Shown here piece by piece: positions 11,040 through 22,284 of a DNA stretch of 64,000 nucleotides. Location of the stretch: assembly GCA_037176885.1 (NCBI GenBank), contig JAWWNJ010000148.1, positions 1 through 64,000 on the forward strand, read 5' to 3'. The notes below the pieces were generated by a model. It was not told where the DNA came from, made no database searches, and saw nothing but the letters and a program-made list of their open reading frames with translations. Source of the DNA: Favolaschia claudopus. Taxonomy: Eukaryota; Basidiomycota; Agaricomycetes; Agaricales; Mycenaceae. How positions within the stretch are numbered: the first letter of the stretch is position 1; every line of letters starts with the position of its first letter. The position numbers and the translations under genes were made by a program.

Positions 11040-12900
11040 TGGACAGTTCTCGTGTTCCGAGTCAGATGAATGAAAGCCTAGATCGGTTGACTTCTTAAAA
11101 TCTGAAGATAGGCTGAGCGTGTGCTGAGCGTATATAAATCAAAGCGCACTGCTGCCACAAACCATTCATAATCTCATTCTGCACCATCCATCTGTTGTAT
11201 CGCCATCCTCCCTTCTTCTTGGCCCCAATGTTCTCGTATTGCATCCCGTGCGCTGACAGACGCCGCTAGGTTCCCCGAAGAGCACGAGACGATGACGATG
11301 GTCGGGATGCCGAAGCCCAAGCTGGGTACGGGTGCGGTGCCTGCGTCGAGGCCGGTGATGGTGTCGGAAAAGAGCAAGATCGACAATGGATGACCTCGCG
11401 TAACGGAGACGGGACAACGGAGTTACGAGCGTGCCGAGTGGTGTCGAAAGCGAGGGACAGCAACAACCGAGTGAAGGTGCGACCGGGTCTGTCGGTGGAT
11501 GTCAGAGCTGAGGATAGACATATGAATAGAGGGATTGCATACGGCGAGCATTGCTCGTGTGCACAGTGATAGACACGTGAACCTGGAACTCGGACATGAG
11601 CAAGATAGAAAGCAGCATAACATATGCTAGTCAGAGAGGGCATACATTTCGTCGAGAGGTGCAATGACAGCAACCTCATTATCATTTTTCTGGTGAAGTT
11701 GTTGAGCTATGTATATGGGTGAGCAGAAACGAGATAGCTTACCTCGACCAAAAGGCCACTCTCTGAATAGATTCGGATTGCCGATTTACTGCTGCCCGCG
11801 TTACTTCTTGGCGCAGAGGGAGGCGAAATTGATTGGCAAAACCCAAGAGATGATGATCATCGTTGAACGTTGAACTTAGACTCAGAGATCTGAGGTGGCC
11901 ATGTTGAATCAACGGTTCCGCAAAGAAGTTGAATGGATACACGCAGGAGTATATAAAGTCTTGTTACGAGACTATTGAATGTGCACTATTAAAAAACGGC
12001 GCTGATGGAACGTTGATTCAAACAAGGAGAGCTTGATCGTAATCGCGAGCCAATACACGATGAACGCCGAGATTGAAGAAGGACTTGAAGCTTTGAAAGA
12101 GGACTTGTAAAATTCATAGCATTCGTCGAAGGCCGGCCAAGAGTTCTGGCAGTCGCTGAGGTAGAGTTGAGTGTCCGCGTCGACGGATGCTGAGGCAAGC
12201 CAAGCTGAAGTGCATACTCGGAAAGTGAGCAGGGAAGACGAGCATACGGCAGCCCGTGAACGGTGAAGTGTTTTCCGGATGTGATGGACCATGCCTGTCG
12301 CCAGGGCGATGAGCAAGTCGCGGCGGCGGCGTGGGCACGTTGCCGCCCTTAGAGCATCCGTCGTACGACTACGCAGTAGGGTGCAGGACGCCGGCGGAAA
12401 ACAATGCGTGTGCCGGAGATGCGTAAAATGTTGCTGCAGACGATGGAAGAGCCATGGACAGGAGGGACGAGGACGGCGGTACAACGAGCGGGGGATCTTG
12501 GAGGCAGGAGGTATTTAAATACTTGAGGCAAGGACTCGAGGTGGATTGTGGCGGGGAACAGTTTGAGGTCATGGAAGAGCCGATGCCAAGTGCTGAAAAC
12601 GGCGGAGGAGATAAGGGTGTAAAAGGACGCCGAACACCCGTCGAATTAGCCAGTGTAGCGTTGACTAGAGGGTAAACACACACCGGAGGTGTATGGACCC
12701 CAAATTACTACTAGTAGGTTCCGTTTCGAGAGGTTTCGAGGTGCGCGACGCCGTTGACTGTTCGAGGCTGGTTGACGGATGACTCTGAGAGGGATGCGCT
12801 GAAGAGATTTGAAGAGGTTGTAGAATCGTAATAGCAGGTAAGCTGGGTGAGGTGCAAATGGCGGCGGGGTGCAAGAAGTGGTGACAGACAAAGAAAAGTC
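11040..12900. other. No supported gene
   Basis: Several minus-strand frames exist (for example around 11174-11386 and 12369-12683). They overlap in different frames, lack recognisable domains and have no consistent splice pattern. I call no gene. The 11950 block shares a motif with 7640. Confidence 0.3.
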
Positions 12901-12943
12901 GTACGATGTTTGATCAAAACGAACCAGATCCCACGCCCACGCC

Positions 12944-13694
12944 CACGTGACCAGGCCCCGGGAAGCTCCACCAAAGGGTTGTCCGAAAAAAGTGGTTTTT
13001 GAGGCCAAAATTTGACGATCTCCTTGTCCGAAAAAGTGGTTTTTGAGGCCAAAATCTGGCAACCCTTGTCCGAAAAGTGGTTTTCGAGGGCGTCAAGGGA
13101 TCTTAGAGCCTATTTTCCCGCGCGTGTCCACCGCTTACCAAGCTCGAACACTTTGCCCGGATTTCGCAACGAAAAGGTGCGTTTTGAGCCTATTTTGGTA
13201 GAAAATTTTGATTTTCGTGACATTTTTTGGGCCGGAGTCACCTGTGTGACATGTGACAACCCTTGTCCGAAAAGTGGTTTTCCAGAGCCCAAGAAAACTT
13301 AAAGTGGTTTTTGACAAGGGGCGCTTGATCTCTGGATTACGGACTCAAACTTTGCACGTGGTTTGCAGCCTGGACCGCGTTATCCGAACAAGTCCGAAAG
13401 GTCCGATGCCTTAATTTTTTTTTTTCAGCCCAAGTACTAGCTCAGCCTGGAAAAAATGCTCCTCGAAGTATTTCCACCTACATAACGATGATGAGAGACT
13501 GTCTTTGGAGTACAAGAATGGCGCGCCATGGCGTTTAAGGCTCGAGGATGGGCTTTGTTTACACGTACCAAACAATCTCCTTATTTGGGGGGGTCGTGAG
13601 AACAGGGTTCGCGATAAGGAGATCAAGCGCCTCTTGGTTTTTGAGGCCATTGGCATTTGCCATTTGGTGGAGCTTCCCGGGGCCTCACGTGACC
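12944..13694. repeat. Inverted repeat bounding a repeat-rich block
   Basis: The 32 bp at 12944-12975 (containing CCCCGGGAAGCTCCACC) recurs as reverse complement at 13663-13694 (GGTGGAGCTTCCCGGGG). The enclosed 700 bp holds the short tandem array at 12979-13290. It could be an unclassified transposon with TIRs; no TSD was seen. Confidence 0.5.
12979..13290. repeat. Short tandem and dispersed TTGTCCGAAAAGTGG units
   Basis: Units starting near 12979, 13024, 13066 and 13263 share TTGTCCGAAAAGTGGTTTT. The first two continue as GAGGCCAAAATYTG. Spacing is about 42 bp for the first three. Related TGTCCGAA and TTCGGACA words recur at 18.8-19.1 kb. Confidence 0.6.
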
Positions 13695-13699
13695 ATTCG

Positions 13700-14200
13700 G
13701 ACTTATCTTTTTGAAAGTTTTTCTCGACCTCTGACAGTCCGACTTGAGTTTCAATTTCTGCCCAGCTCAAGAGGTGTTCATTCTTAAAATTTTCCATACA
13801 ACGTCGGAAAAGTGACTTAAGAGCCTCTTGCCCCTCCCTGGCTACGTAATGCTGATGTAAGCTTGCCTAATACGGTAATTTATGTACAGTTTTCTCACGA
13901 TCTGGCCGTCGTAAAATGATCCCTTGGTTTTTTGCGCCTTTCTGGCAGAAAATTTCCTCCATCTGGCTCGGGTCGGGGAACTCGGCAGATGGTTAGTATT
14001 ATGTAATCTATCACATTTTCTCGCTCTTTTTTTCTTGACCCTCCCCAAACGTGTTTTTGAAGCATTCCGCAACTTTGTCCAAAAAGTGAAATAAGAGGTC
14101 CGGAACCCACCCTCCCTCCTAAGGCTGTGTCTCGGCTTTTGCCGGTGAACACCTCTTGGCCCAGCTTCCCTTCTGTTGTAAGTCACCGGTCCTTAGCAAA
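13700..14200. other. No gene seen
   Basis: No coding frame, RNA gene or repeat can be supported here. Single TCCGAAAAGT and GTCCAAAAAGTG words link it to the neighbouring repeats. Confidence 0.3.
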
Positions 14201-15121
14201 AAATATCATCTAAAGACGCCATTTTGAGCCTCCTTTGGAAAGCCGCACTGGACCTATAGCACTTCATAGACACTCATAGTGGAGGGGCGCAATCTAAAGT
14301 GCACCATATGTCGGAAAAATTGAAAAAGCCTGGTAAGGCCTTGGAGCACCTAACGGCCTTTTAAGGCCTAATAAGGTTCGAGGGGTGACCTTATAAGGCG
14401 TGATAAGGTCTGGTTAGGTCTTCCCAGGCTGACTTCCCGGAGGTTACAAAACTGAGTTGGGGTTGTTAGAGACATGGTAGGTGTGGTTTTATTGCATCTT
14501 TTGATTTGAATTTCAAAAAGTATGTAGGGGAGCATATACTCATGTGTAGTAAATATATGGAACAAAATTCCTCTACCTGTAAAGCTCTCTTAGCATAGCA
14601 GTATCGTACATTGCCCACTGTTTTATTCGCACTGCAGAGGTCGAGCGTTCGATTCGCGCAAGCACCAGTAATTAATTGTCAGTATTGTAGTACAATAGAA
14701 ATAGATAGTCTGGTAATAGAAAGTCAAGACAAGGTGCAAGCAGACACCTTACAAAGAAGGTAAAGTGGTAATACTTTTGCTTACAGCTGTTCCGGAATAC
14801 CTTGGCATGCACGGATTTTTTTCGCGCGCTGCCGACTTTTGATGTAGTGATATGATGCACCTTATATGGAAGTTTCGGCCGACGTGACGCGTCATCCCCA
14901 CAATTTTCTTCTCTCTCTCTCACCTGAGTGGTCTTCCTGCGCATGGACCAGCAATACACCGTGCCGCTGCCGCGCTATACCCCCACTCAACAGCAACCTC
15001 AGTATATATTCCCTTCGCATGATCCTCTGCCCGCTAGCAGCAGTAGCCCTTCAATTCCGGCTATGCAGCCCGCAAGCCCTACGTGGTCAGAATTTGCAGC
15101 TTGCAGCTCATGATCATATAA

Positions 15122-16660
15122 ATGTCTCATCAATATGATATAGGGCACCGGATCGCTCCTTCACATCTTCGCCAACACTCTCCTTCTTCGCCGTCACTCC
15201 TTATACAGCATTTACCTCACGATTCCCTTCTCTCTGTCAATAATTCTCTGTGGTCTCCGGCGCCCGAGCTTCCTGTCACTGCCTCCGACTCGTTCATCCC
15301 GGATGATGATCCCGACTCACCGGACTAGCGCTGTGTTGGAATCAAATTTTGCCCTGCGAGAAATGTGAGATTGAAACAGCCCCCCGCGTTAAGTAACAAG
15401 GGTATGTTAATAACAACGATTATAACATGACGTAACCTTCCATATATGGTAATTTCTCTTGCTCTTTTCGGAACGCTGTGCCAAAATCGCCCGAAAACAG
15501 CCCAGACCGCTGGATATTGTTATACCAGACAGATTACCGCCCTGCAGCAGCCTCAATTGGTCTGATACTACAGCAAGTAGATGCCCTAAAGCTGCAGATT
15601 TGGGCCCATTTATCACACATAAATAACAGGTATTTCTGGGCCTCGATTGTGAGAAATGTTATTTACATGTTAATAACAGTGTTATAAAGTACCTGTTATT
15701 TAACACGTCGATTCCAACACAGCGCTACACCGGACTCACCTGCCGGGGCCCGCTTCCCAACCACCAGACGACACTATCCCGGACGCAATAGAGTTCGAGG
15801 TGATGGTCTGGCTTCCTGCGCCGCCTGAAAAGTCTGCCGGAGCGCGCAAAGCAAAAAAGGCTCCCAAACCTGAACAACCGTCTTTCGGGCCTATCACAGC
15901 TCACACGGACATGGACTATGATGACTTCCTGGAGGCTCTTGCGGAGAAGCTCTCGGCTACCCCCAATTTCCTCGTCCTTTCGAGCATGGAGTGGAGATAT
16001 GTAAAACCAGCCAACTCTGTTTGGCTCCCGCTACGCGACCTCGATGGATACAAGTCGCTCATCAAAAAAATTCTAAAGCCTGCCAAAGGCGTTTCGGCGA
16101 CCTATATTATCGTGCGTATGAAGAATCCGGTGAAGCCTCCCGCGACGCAAGCCACGGTAGTGTTATTTCCTTTTTTGGTAAACACCGGTGATTGACCTGC
16201 GAGTTTAGCCATGGGCGACACAGCCCACCGCTGCATCAAGTCGCTATACTGGCGCGGCTGAAGGAGCGGACGAGCCCGAACTCTCTGATGATGAAGGTGT
16301 CTCGAAGAAAAAGGTTTGTTTGCGATCCATTCGTTACTTTGCAGCTGATATAAGTTTTCAGGTGCCGTTTGATGAAGGACTCGAAGAGGTGGTCGAAGAA
16401 ATCCAGAACAAATACCCTCCTGGCCTATGCGCTGACCACCCCAACCTCCCTTGCTACCACCACCGCCGTACTGGCAATCACTACGAGCTTGATCGCCCGA
16501 AATTGCTTGTTTGGGCAGCTGCCAAGGTGAGGCCACTTCAAACTCGTTCTGTGCCCGCTCAATTTTATAGAAAACGGGGTCGTGTACCCTTGACCTCCCA
16601 CCGTTGGGGTCAAACTTGTTCAAAGCAGATAAAGCCATCAAGCGAGCATCACCAATAGCT
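15122..16660 (+). pseudogene. Host-like gene fragment captured inside Tc1-like element
   Basis: A plus-strand gene piece can be read. It starts MSHQYDIGHRIAPSH at 15122 and reaches DDDPDSPD. After removal of the MITE and one frame change it continues as PDAIEFEVMVWLP, DYDDFLEALAEKL and WRYVKPANSVWLPL. An intron lies at about 16159-16210 and another near 16315-16361. Then come EGLEEVVEEIQNKYPPGLC, HPNLPCYHHRR and HYELDRPKLLVWA. A consensus donor follows, and the rest is missing. The C-HPxxxC-HH spacing could bind a metal, but that is a guess. I have seen similar hypothetical proteins in mushrooms but know no function. It runs opposite to the transposase piece and lies wholly inside the TIRs, which suggests capture. 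Confidence 0.6.
15326..15727 (+). mobile_element. 402-bp hAT-type MITE, copy 1
   Basis: The ends are TAGCGCTGTGTTGGAATC and its complement, with a perfect 8-bp TSD CACCGGAC (15318-15325 and 15728-15735). The copy at 21883-22284 has the same length and nearly the same sequence in the opposite orientation. Short frames inside (for example 15478-15687) appear in both copies but look non-coding. Confidence 0.92.
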
Positions 16661-17035
16661 CCTCCAGCTGTAGCGACGAAGAACCTTGTAGGTAATGCCA
16701 ATATCCGAGATTAGTTCTTGTACAGCACTTCGCGAAATTCCAATGTCGTGAGTGATTGCGATCCAGTCCATTATCTCGTCCAGATATAGCTCGGAAAACT
16801 GCTCTACGAGCTCAAGAACAGAATCCGTTTGGAGAGCGTTGAGGATCCGAGGCCGTCCCTGCATAGGATCTCGAGGAGGGATGACACTGCCGTAGTTGGC
16901 AACATTGTGACGCCAGCGAGCAATACTTCGTGTAGAAACTCCGAGTAGATCGCTGACCTCCTCGGTCACATAGCCATTGTCTAACAGCCACAGGGCCCTC
17001 ACTTTGAAGTCTTCACTGATATGCCTGAATGGCAT
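16649..17035 (-). pseudogene. Tc1-like transposase N-terminal HTH region, truncated
   Basis: The 128-codon frame starts MPFRHISEDFKVRALWLL at 17035. It encodes the DNA-binding head of a Tc1-like transposase. The first helix-turn-helix is around EEVSDLLGVSTRSIARWR (residues about 25-43). A GRPR linker follows near residue 58. The second HTH-like part is SRSAVQELISDIGITYKVL. The DDE catalytic domain, usually another 200 or so residues, is absent. The sequence breaks off after TYKVLRR, where the captured gene begins on the other strand. The head would bind the TIRs but could not cut. The stop at 16649 is probably accidental. Confidence 0.75.
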
Positions 17036-17474
17036 AGTGAAGGAGAGAGGAAGCAGCACAAGAGGGCCACGATTATCTGATTCGGATACAAACTATGACA
17101 TTTCGGCCGAAACTTCCATATAAGGTGCATCATATCACTACATCAAAAGTGGGCAGCGCGCGAAAAAAATCCACGCATGCCAAGGTATTCCGGAACAGCT
17201 GTAATGCCGCCGAACATGCCTTGTAAGGCCTTACAAGCCTCATTAGGTCCTATAAGGTTCATTATGTGTTATAAGGCCCTATATGTAGTATTTGGTACGT
17301 ATTTAAACCTTGTAACCCTCCTTTTCCCCAACGGCCTTATTGGACCTTACAAGGCCTGCCCAGGCCCAACAACCCTTTTTTGATTTTTCCGACATAGTGC
17401 GCCAGAGTGACTCAAAGCCTCCCATAGTAGGCCGCTCTCTATGGAGGTCTATGGCTCAAAATTGGATTTTCCTG

Positions 17475-18780
17475 ATGTCAGCAGGGAGGTATACTTTGCC
17501 GAAATCATAAGTAACGATACCGAGAATTTTACAAACGTTTTGTAGTTCTCTGATACAGTTCGGCCTCAAAAGTATCCGCGTCTGTTATGTATTTGCGCAA
17601 GGTCGCCCTACTGTAGGCCAGAAACTGGCATACAAATCATATTTTATGCAGGATTGCCGTCGAAAGCGTGACAGTGATGGTTATCCTCGTTGACTTGATT
17701 CGGCATCGATATCAAAAGCCGTCATTTTCCGTCCTTCCGTGTCAACGGCGGTCAGGCGAAAGAATCGGCCCCAATTTGCGCGCGGTTGAGCGCGCAGGAA
17801 GAAAAATACACTTTTTCAGCCATTTTTTCGGGATTTCGCGACTTTTTTTGTCACATTCGTCAATCGGCGCGGTGACCTGTGACATGCACAAAAAATTTCG
17901 TCAATTCGGGTCCCTGTGACCCGTGACAGGCGAATTGATTGAAATAATACAGTATGCTTGATGATTGGGGGAGCTTGCTCCCCCCTTTTGTCTGAGGTTC
18001 TCACTGATTGCCAGCGTCTTGCATGATCTAACCCCTGGAATGTGTGTGTGCTCGGTTGACAGTTTTTAGCGATATGTAGAGATAAACACCTCTACAGTAG
18101 CTACCTATTTGTCTTCCGTAAACTCGTTGTTCAGGTATTTGGACCACGCGAGTATAATATATCCCCCCCCCCTCCCCGAAAAGTGGATGGCTGTGCAATG
18201 TGCCTACTCTCCCACGGGTAGGCCATCAATACGTGATGTTAAACAGAGCCTTAGAGACAAGCGGCCTACTGTACAGCGGCGCAATCAGGGGAAAGTGCAA
18301 TAAAGAAACACTCTCAGCCAGGGGCTGGCATCAATAGGAAATTACTCCCGACTTTCGAAGAAACCACAAAGGCAGGAATACCATCAACTTCAGTTCACAC
18401 GGTTCCGAGTCCATCAATTCCATTTCCCCCCAAAAAAAATCAGAACCATTAGCCTGGGCAGCAGTCAAAATTGCACAAATTCCTCAATTCAGCTACAAGA
18501 AGTATGGCTTGAGTTGTGTATGTAAGGCTGATTTAACGAAACTTTGCCTTTGCTTTGCTTCTCACAAGATCTTTTCTGTTCAGGCTGGACGGAATTAGCG
18601 CAAGCTCCCCCTTTTCTGTAAGCCGGGCGAAGCTGCTTTCACGAGAAAGTGGCGGATGATGCCGATGAGGAAGAATGGGTGGTTCACACGATGCATTGCC
18701 GCTGCCATGCAGGACCCCGGTTTATCCAGCAGAAAATCACCCGCTTTTGACAGCTTACGGCACCACAGTCTACTGTACCT
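17475..18780. other. No gene seen; one strong hairpin
   Basis: No coding frame is supported. The plus strand at 17965-17983 holds a perfect short palindrome (GGGGGAGC, TT, GCTCCCCC in effect). Clusters of GTGACA/TGTCAC words occur at 17848-17930, as at 13210-13256. A poly-C tract lies near 18165. Confidence 0.4.
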
Positions 18781-19039
18781 CCGGTTCGGACAAAAACTGA
18801 CCAATCCGCCCAACACTGGTTCGGACAAAAATTGTGCGTTTTTGGTCGATTGGGGATCTGGCCTTCAAAGGTATTCACGATCAGAAATGCTGAATTTTTC
18901 TTCCCGAGCTGTTTTTTGCGCTCTTTCAATCAAATCTAGCCATTTTCTCGACGATTGCCAAATTCGCTTTTTCCTCGACCTTCGGCTTGTCCTCGGCGAA
19001 CTCAACTGTCTGCGACAGCTGAATTTTTGTCCGAACCGG
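18781..19039. repeat. MITE-like element with CCGGTTCGGACAAAAA ends
   Basis: Perfect 16-bp inverted ends CCGGTTCGGACAAAAA (18781-18796) and TTTTTGTCCGAACCGG (19024-19039) enclose 259 bp. An internal TTCGGACAAAAA copy is near 18819. I found no clear TSD. Confidence 0.65.
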
Positions 19040-19140
19040 ATCTAGCTACCTGGGCTCCGTCCCCCCAAAATTCTGTCTGAACGGCATCTAGGCTTCGCGG
19101 CCCCTCCCCACCAAATTTTGTCCGAAGCGAGATCTGGCAT
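19021..19140. repeat. Three tandem units of about 46 bp
   Basis: Units starting near 19022, 19068 and 19112 each read AATTYTGTCYGAA, then an ATCTRG word, then a CCCC-rich stretch. They start inside the right end of the 18781-19039 element, so the tandem array may have grown from its terminus. Confidence 0.55.
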
Positions 19141-19730
19141 TTGGGTGGATAAACCGGGGTCCTTGCCAAGGCCGGCCAAAGATTGGGAACCGGGTCCGAA
19201 ATGGGCTGGGGAGAAGCCCGAGGGCTGAGCTCAACACCCGCCGCGACAGCATGCTGTTCGCTGTGTAAAAAAAATTCAAAACCCCTTATATATTTGAGTG
19301 TGAATAGAGCTACAAGTCGCAATATGGTGTGTATATGAACCAGCCGTAGGGAGGGACGCGAGCGCAGCGAGCCGGCCCTGCCGAAGGCGGGCTGAGAGGA
19401 TTGGTACAGTAATCATGGTGGAGGTATATGCTGTTGTTGTGCGTCTATTTGAATTGCAATTATTTATGTTATGATGGTTGAACATTATGCCCAGTTTTTA
19501 ACGTCTCACAAAAGGTGGAGACTAGGATGCTAAATTCTGGCATTTCATGTACATTATCATAAGCCCTAAATCCCATTTTTCAAGTACTCATTGACCCCAT
19601 ATCTGTCCAATTGCTATTTCAAAAACGCAGATATTGCCAAATTGGAACATTTCTGAATTTCGAATATTTCTCTGGCTGTCCGATGTTCCAATCGGTGTTT
19701 ATGTCATGCATGTCAGAGAAAACATGCTAT
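19140..19730. other. No gene seen
   Basis: No convincing frame or structured RNA. The part near 19350-19395 is GC-rich with a GAGCGCAGCGAG word that recurs near 23960. Confidence 0.3.
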
Positions 19731-19731
19731 A

Positions 19732-20111
19732 CAGTTGCGGCAAAATCAATTTACTTACCAAATATGGAAATTCCCATCAGAACCGCTCTACAACACAAAA
19801 AAACAATGCATTGGGAGGTGAAACTGAAATTGAGCGCCTCTATTCCTTGTGCCGAATAGTTCTACACACAAAAACAAATCCAATCTGTCATTGTTCTCAC
19901 TGGTTTTGGTTGAACTGTTTTAGACAAACTCGGCGGCTAGCCCGGCAAAATCAATACAAAGATGCAGATTTTTCTACACCAGACATAAAGGCTTGAGTCT
20001 CTAAGCATTTCTATTAACTCGCTGCTTGAGAGACCCATTCATCTCTGGTAAAAAGAAGGGGATTGATGGGAATTTCCATATTTGGTAAGTAAATTGATTT
20101 TGCCGCAACTG
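19732..20111. mobile_element. TA-target MITE, CAGTTGCGGC family, copy 1
   Basis: This is 380 bp with inverted ends CAGTTGCGGCAAAATCAATT continuing for about 48 bp, flanked by TA on both sides. Copies of the same family are at 37309-37687 and 54197-54560. It lies just past the 3' end of the PWWP gene. Confidence 0.88.
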
Positions 20112-20179
20112 TAGGTAAGAGCTGGACCCCTCAAAGCTGGTTGACCATTGAAATTCGTATATAAATTCTACAAATCCGG

Positions 20180-21579
20180 TTACTTTTGGTCAGGCCGAGT
20201 ACTACCAAGCAAGTGTGCCTGCCGTAGAAGACTGTCGAGTACCAATTGTCCGGCGCTTTCAATCTGGACCTGCGCCAAGACAACGAGCTTCCACTTCTCC
20301 ACCAATTCCACAGCCCGCTCTCGGAATCTAAAGTCGCTGTGGCATGGAATCTCACCGACGGGAAGGGCGTGAATATAACGCATAATCTTGCCAATTTTGC
20401 ACGACTGCCAACAGTTAAGAAACCTCAAATGTGGCAAGGGGTAGGTCAGACTCACGCAAAGCATCTTGAAGCTGATATCTATGCGGTCCTCTATGGTGCC
20501 AAAAAGCTCGTCCATTGCGGGCATCATCTATCGGTAAATACAAATCAAGACTGAGCACAAGGTGGGCGATAAATATGTACCTCTGACTTTATCTGGGACT
20601 TGTCAGCAGGAAAGAAAGTTTTTTGCAGGTCACGGCGCCACCGCCGTCCTATTTCTTCTATACCTGTACTTAATGTAAGCGGTCTGATACGGTATCAAAC
20701 AATCCATTTGGCTTCGCAACTTGGCTCAGCTCACACCTTCGAACTTTACACCAAGCTGCCGCCAGAGAAGGAAGGAAAAGAGAAAAACGACAGCCAATGA
20801 GGTTCAAGCACGCACCGTCCACAAAATCTTCATTCACCTCTACTTTCATTTTCAGACTCTCCGCCCCGTCCGTCTTGGGCTTCCGGTCCTCTCCCATGTT
20901 TGCACCCCCTAGGTTTCATGAACGCCTTGACGTAACTCAAAAGTCAAACGCTTACTTCCAAGAGTCTCTAGACTTTTTCCCGTTCCCATCAAAAGTTGGG
21001 CGGCCTATGTATAGATAAATAGATCAGTACGCATGAATCACACTAGCTTCGAAGATCCATTATAATGGGTAAGACTCACGATTTCAAGCCCTTCCTTGAA
21101 ATCTTTCTGTATTTTGCGACCACTATTGAAGATTTTGCTGATTTTGATCACACTGAAACTTTCGAGGTTCTCGGGTGAGCACCAGGCGCTGCGAGAACTT
21201 GGGCAAAGGTGGAGGCTGGGAGTCAGGACTCTACGCACTAGTTTGAATGAGGGAAGAATTGAACACAGTACCTGTAAGAGAATTCTCAGTGAGCTTGCAG
21301 CTAAGCATAGAAATGAAATTGTTTACTTGGCGCGGGGCACGTTGAGCACCGTTTCAGGCAAGCTCTTTTGGTCTACAACCTAAGTACGAAAAGCAGGATG
21401 AGTACGACGATGACACTGACAGTGATAACGAAAACTTCGCATGTACTACGAACCATTGCGGGCCATTTTCGGAAACCTCTAACCTTCGCAAGAACCACAT
21501 TTCCCACGGAGAACACTTCATTAGGGCTCCTCGCACTCTTGAGTCTCTTCACCCCGTTCCTTGATTTCTTGACTTTCAT
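20180..21579 (-). CDS. PWWP-domain chromatin protein with TFIIS N-terminal-like domain
   Basis: A spliced minus-strand gene, start MKVKKSRNGVKRLKS at 21579, stop at 20180. The first exon carries the PWWP start FSVGNVVLAKVRGFRKWPAM. After an intron at 21380-21453 the domain continues as KSLPETVLNVP, then YCVQFFPHS, then AWCSPENLESF. PWWP domains read methylated histone lysines on nucleosomes. Later exons give EEIGRRWRRDLQKTFFPADK and MPAMDELFGTIEDR. The C-terminal part, KIGKIMRYIHALP to FRFRERAVELVEKWK, fits the helical TFIIS/LEDGF N-terminal domain. The combination resembles fungal Ioc4-like and LEDGF-like proteins, so a role in transcription-coupled chromatin is inferred. At least six exons are needed. 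Some middle introns (20.6-21.05 kb) are not certain. No lesions were seen. Confidence 0.75.
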
Positions 21580-21882
21580 TTTCCGCTCTTGGGGGAGGAC
21601 GGTGCTTTTTGTCTGTCCCAGCTACTTATGTATCGACACTGTAAGCGAAGTGTCGTAAGTAATTCCCTTCGTTCAATATAAATGTAAATTATTGCTTCTG
21701 ATGGAGTGGGTGCGGGCATCAGTCATGATCGGAAAGGCTTGGAAGTTGGGACTTGGGCACGGTCTGTCACGGTGGGAGCAAGGGTCCCTTTACGTATGTT
21801 GATCGCTGTGCCCGATCCACCGCCTTGTAACATCCATAAAAACAACGTCCAATCTGAGAGGTCTAAGCCCTTGGCCGCCGAG

Positions 21883-22284
21883 TAGCGCTGTGTTGGAATC
21901 GACGTGTTAAATAACAGGTACTTTATAACACTGTTATTAACATGTAAATAACATTTCTCACAATCGAGGCCCAGAAATACCTGTTATTTATGTGTGATAA
22001 ATGGGCCCAAATCTGCAGCTTTAGGGCATCTACTTGCTGTAGTATCAGACCAATTGAGGCTGCTGCAGGGCGGTAATCTGTCTGGTATAACAATATCCAG
22101 CGGTCTGGGCTGTTTTCGGGCGATTTTGGCACAGCGTTCCGAAAAGAGCAAGAGAAATTACCATATATGGAAGGTTACGTCATGTTATAATCGTTGTTAT
22201 TAACATACCCTTGTTACTTAACGCGGGGGGCTGTTTCAATCTCACATTTCTCGCAGGGCAAAATTTGATTCCAACACAGCGCTA
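21883..22284 (-). mobile_element. 402-bp hAT-type MITE, copy 2
   Basis: Same termini as copy 1 (15326-15727), inverted, with its own 8-bp TSD CCGCCGAG (21875-21882 and 22285-22292). Equal length and matching translations in several frames show very recent movement. Confidence 0.92.

Larger units (their letters stand above)
14784..17201 (-). mobile_element. Tc1/mariner-type element with captured gene
   Basis: The element is 2418 bp. Its roughly 100-bp terminal inverted repeats begin CAGCTGTTCCGGAATACC and continue to GGAAGTTTCGGCCG, and it is flanked by TA on both sides. The minus strand carries the DNA-binding head of a transposase (16649-17035). The plus strand carries an unrelated spliced gene piece (15122-16660). 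A hAT MITE is nested at 15326-15727. The miniature element at 56670-56981 has the same termini. Confidence 0.85.
14205..17475. repeat. Diverged inverted repeats rich in AAGGCC, around a Tc1-like element
   Basis: The left end (about 14205-14430) and right end (about 17215-17475) are diverged reverse complements. Both hold TTTTGAGCC, then ATGTCGGAAAAAT (14310 and complement near 17388), then clusters of AAGGCCTT/TATAAGG words. The Tc1-like element at 14784-17201 lies between them, almost touching the right cluster. This may be the TIRs of an older element. Confidence 0.5.

Noticed and set aside
11174..11417. Minus-strand gene at 11.2 kb
   Set aside because: Two overlapping frames of similar length, no domain and no clear splicing.
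15478..15687. 69-codon frames on both strands within the 402-bp MITE, identical in both copies
   Set aside because: They exist because the two elements are nearly identical; length and composition are ordinary for non-coding MITE DNA.
17965..17983. Rho-independent-type terminator
   Set aside because: The hairpin is followed by TTTT, but this is eukaryotic DNA and no gene ends there.
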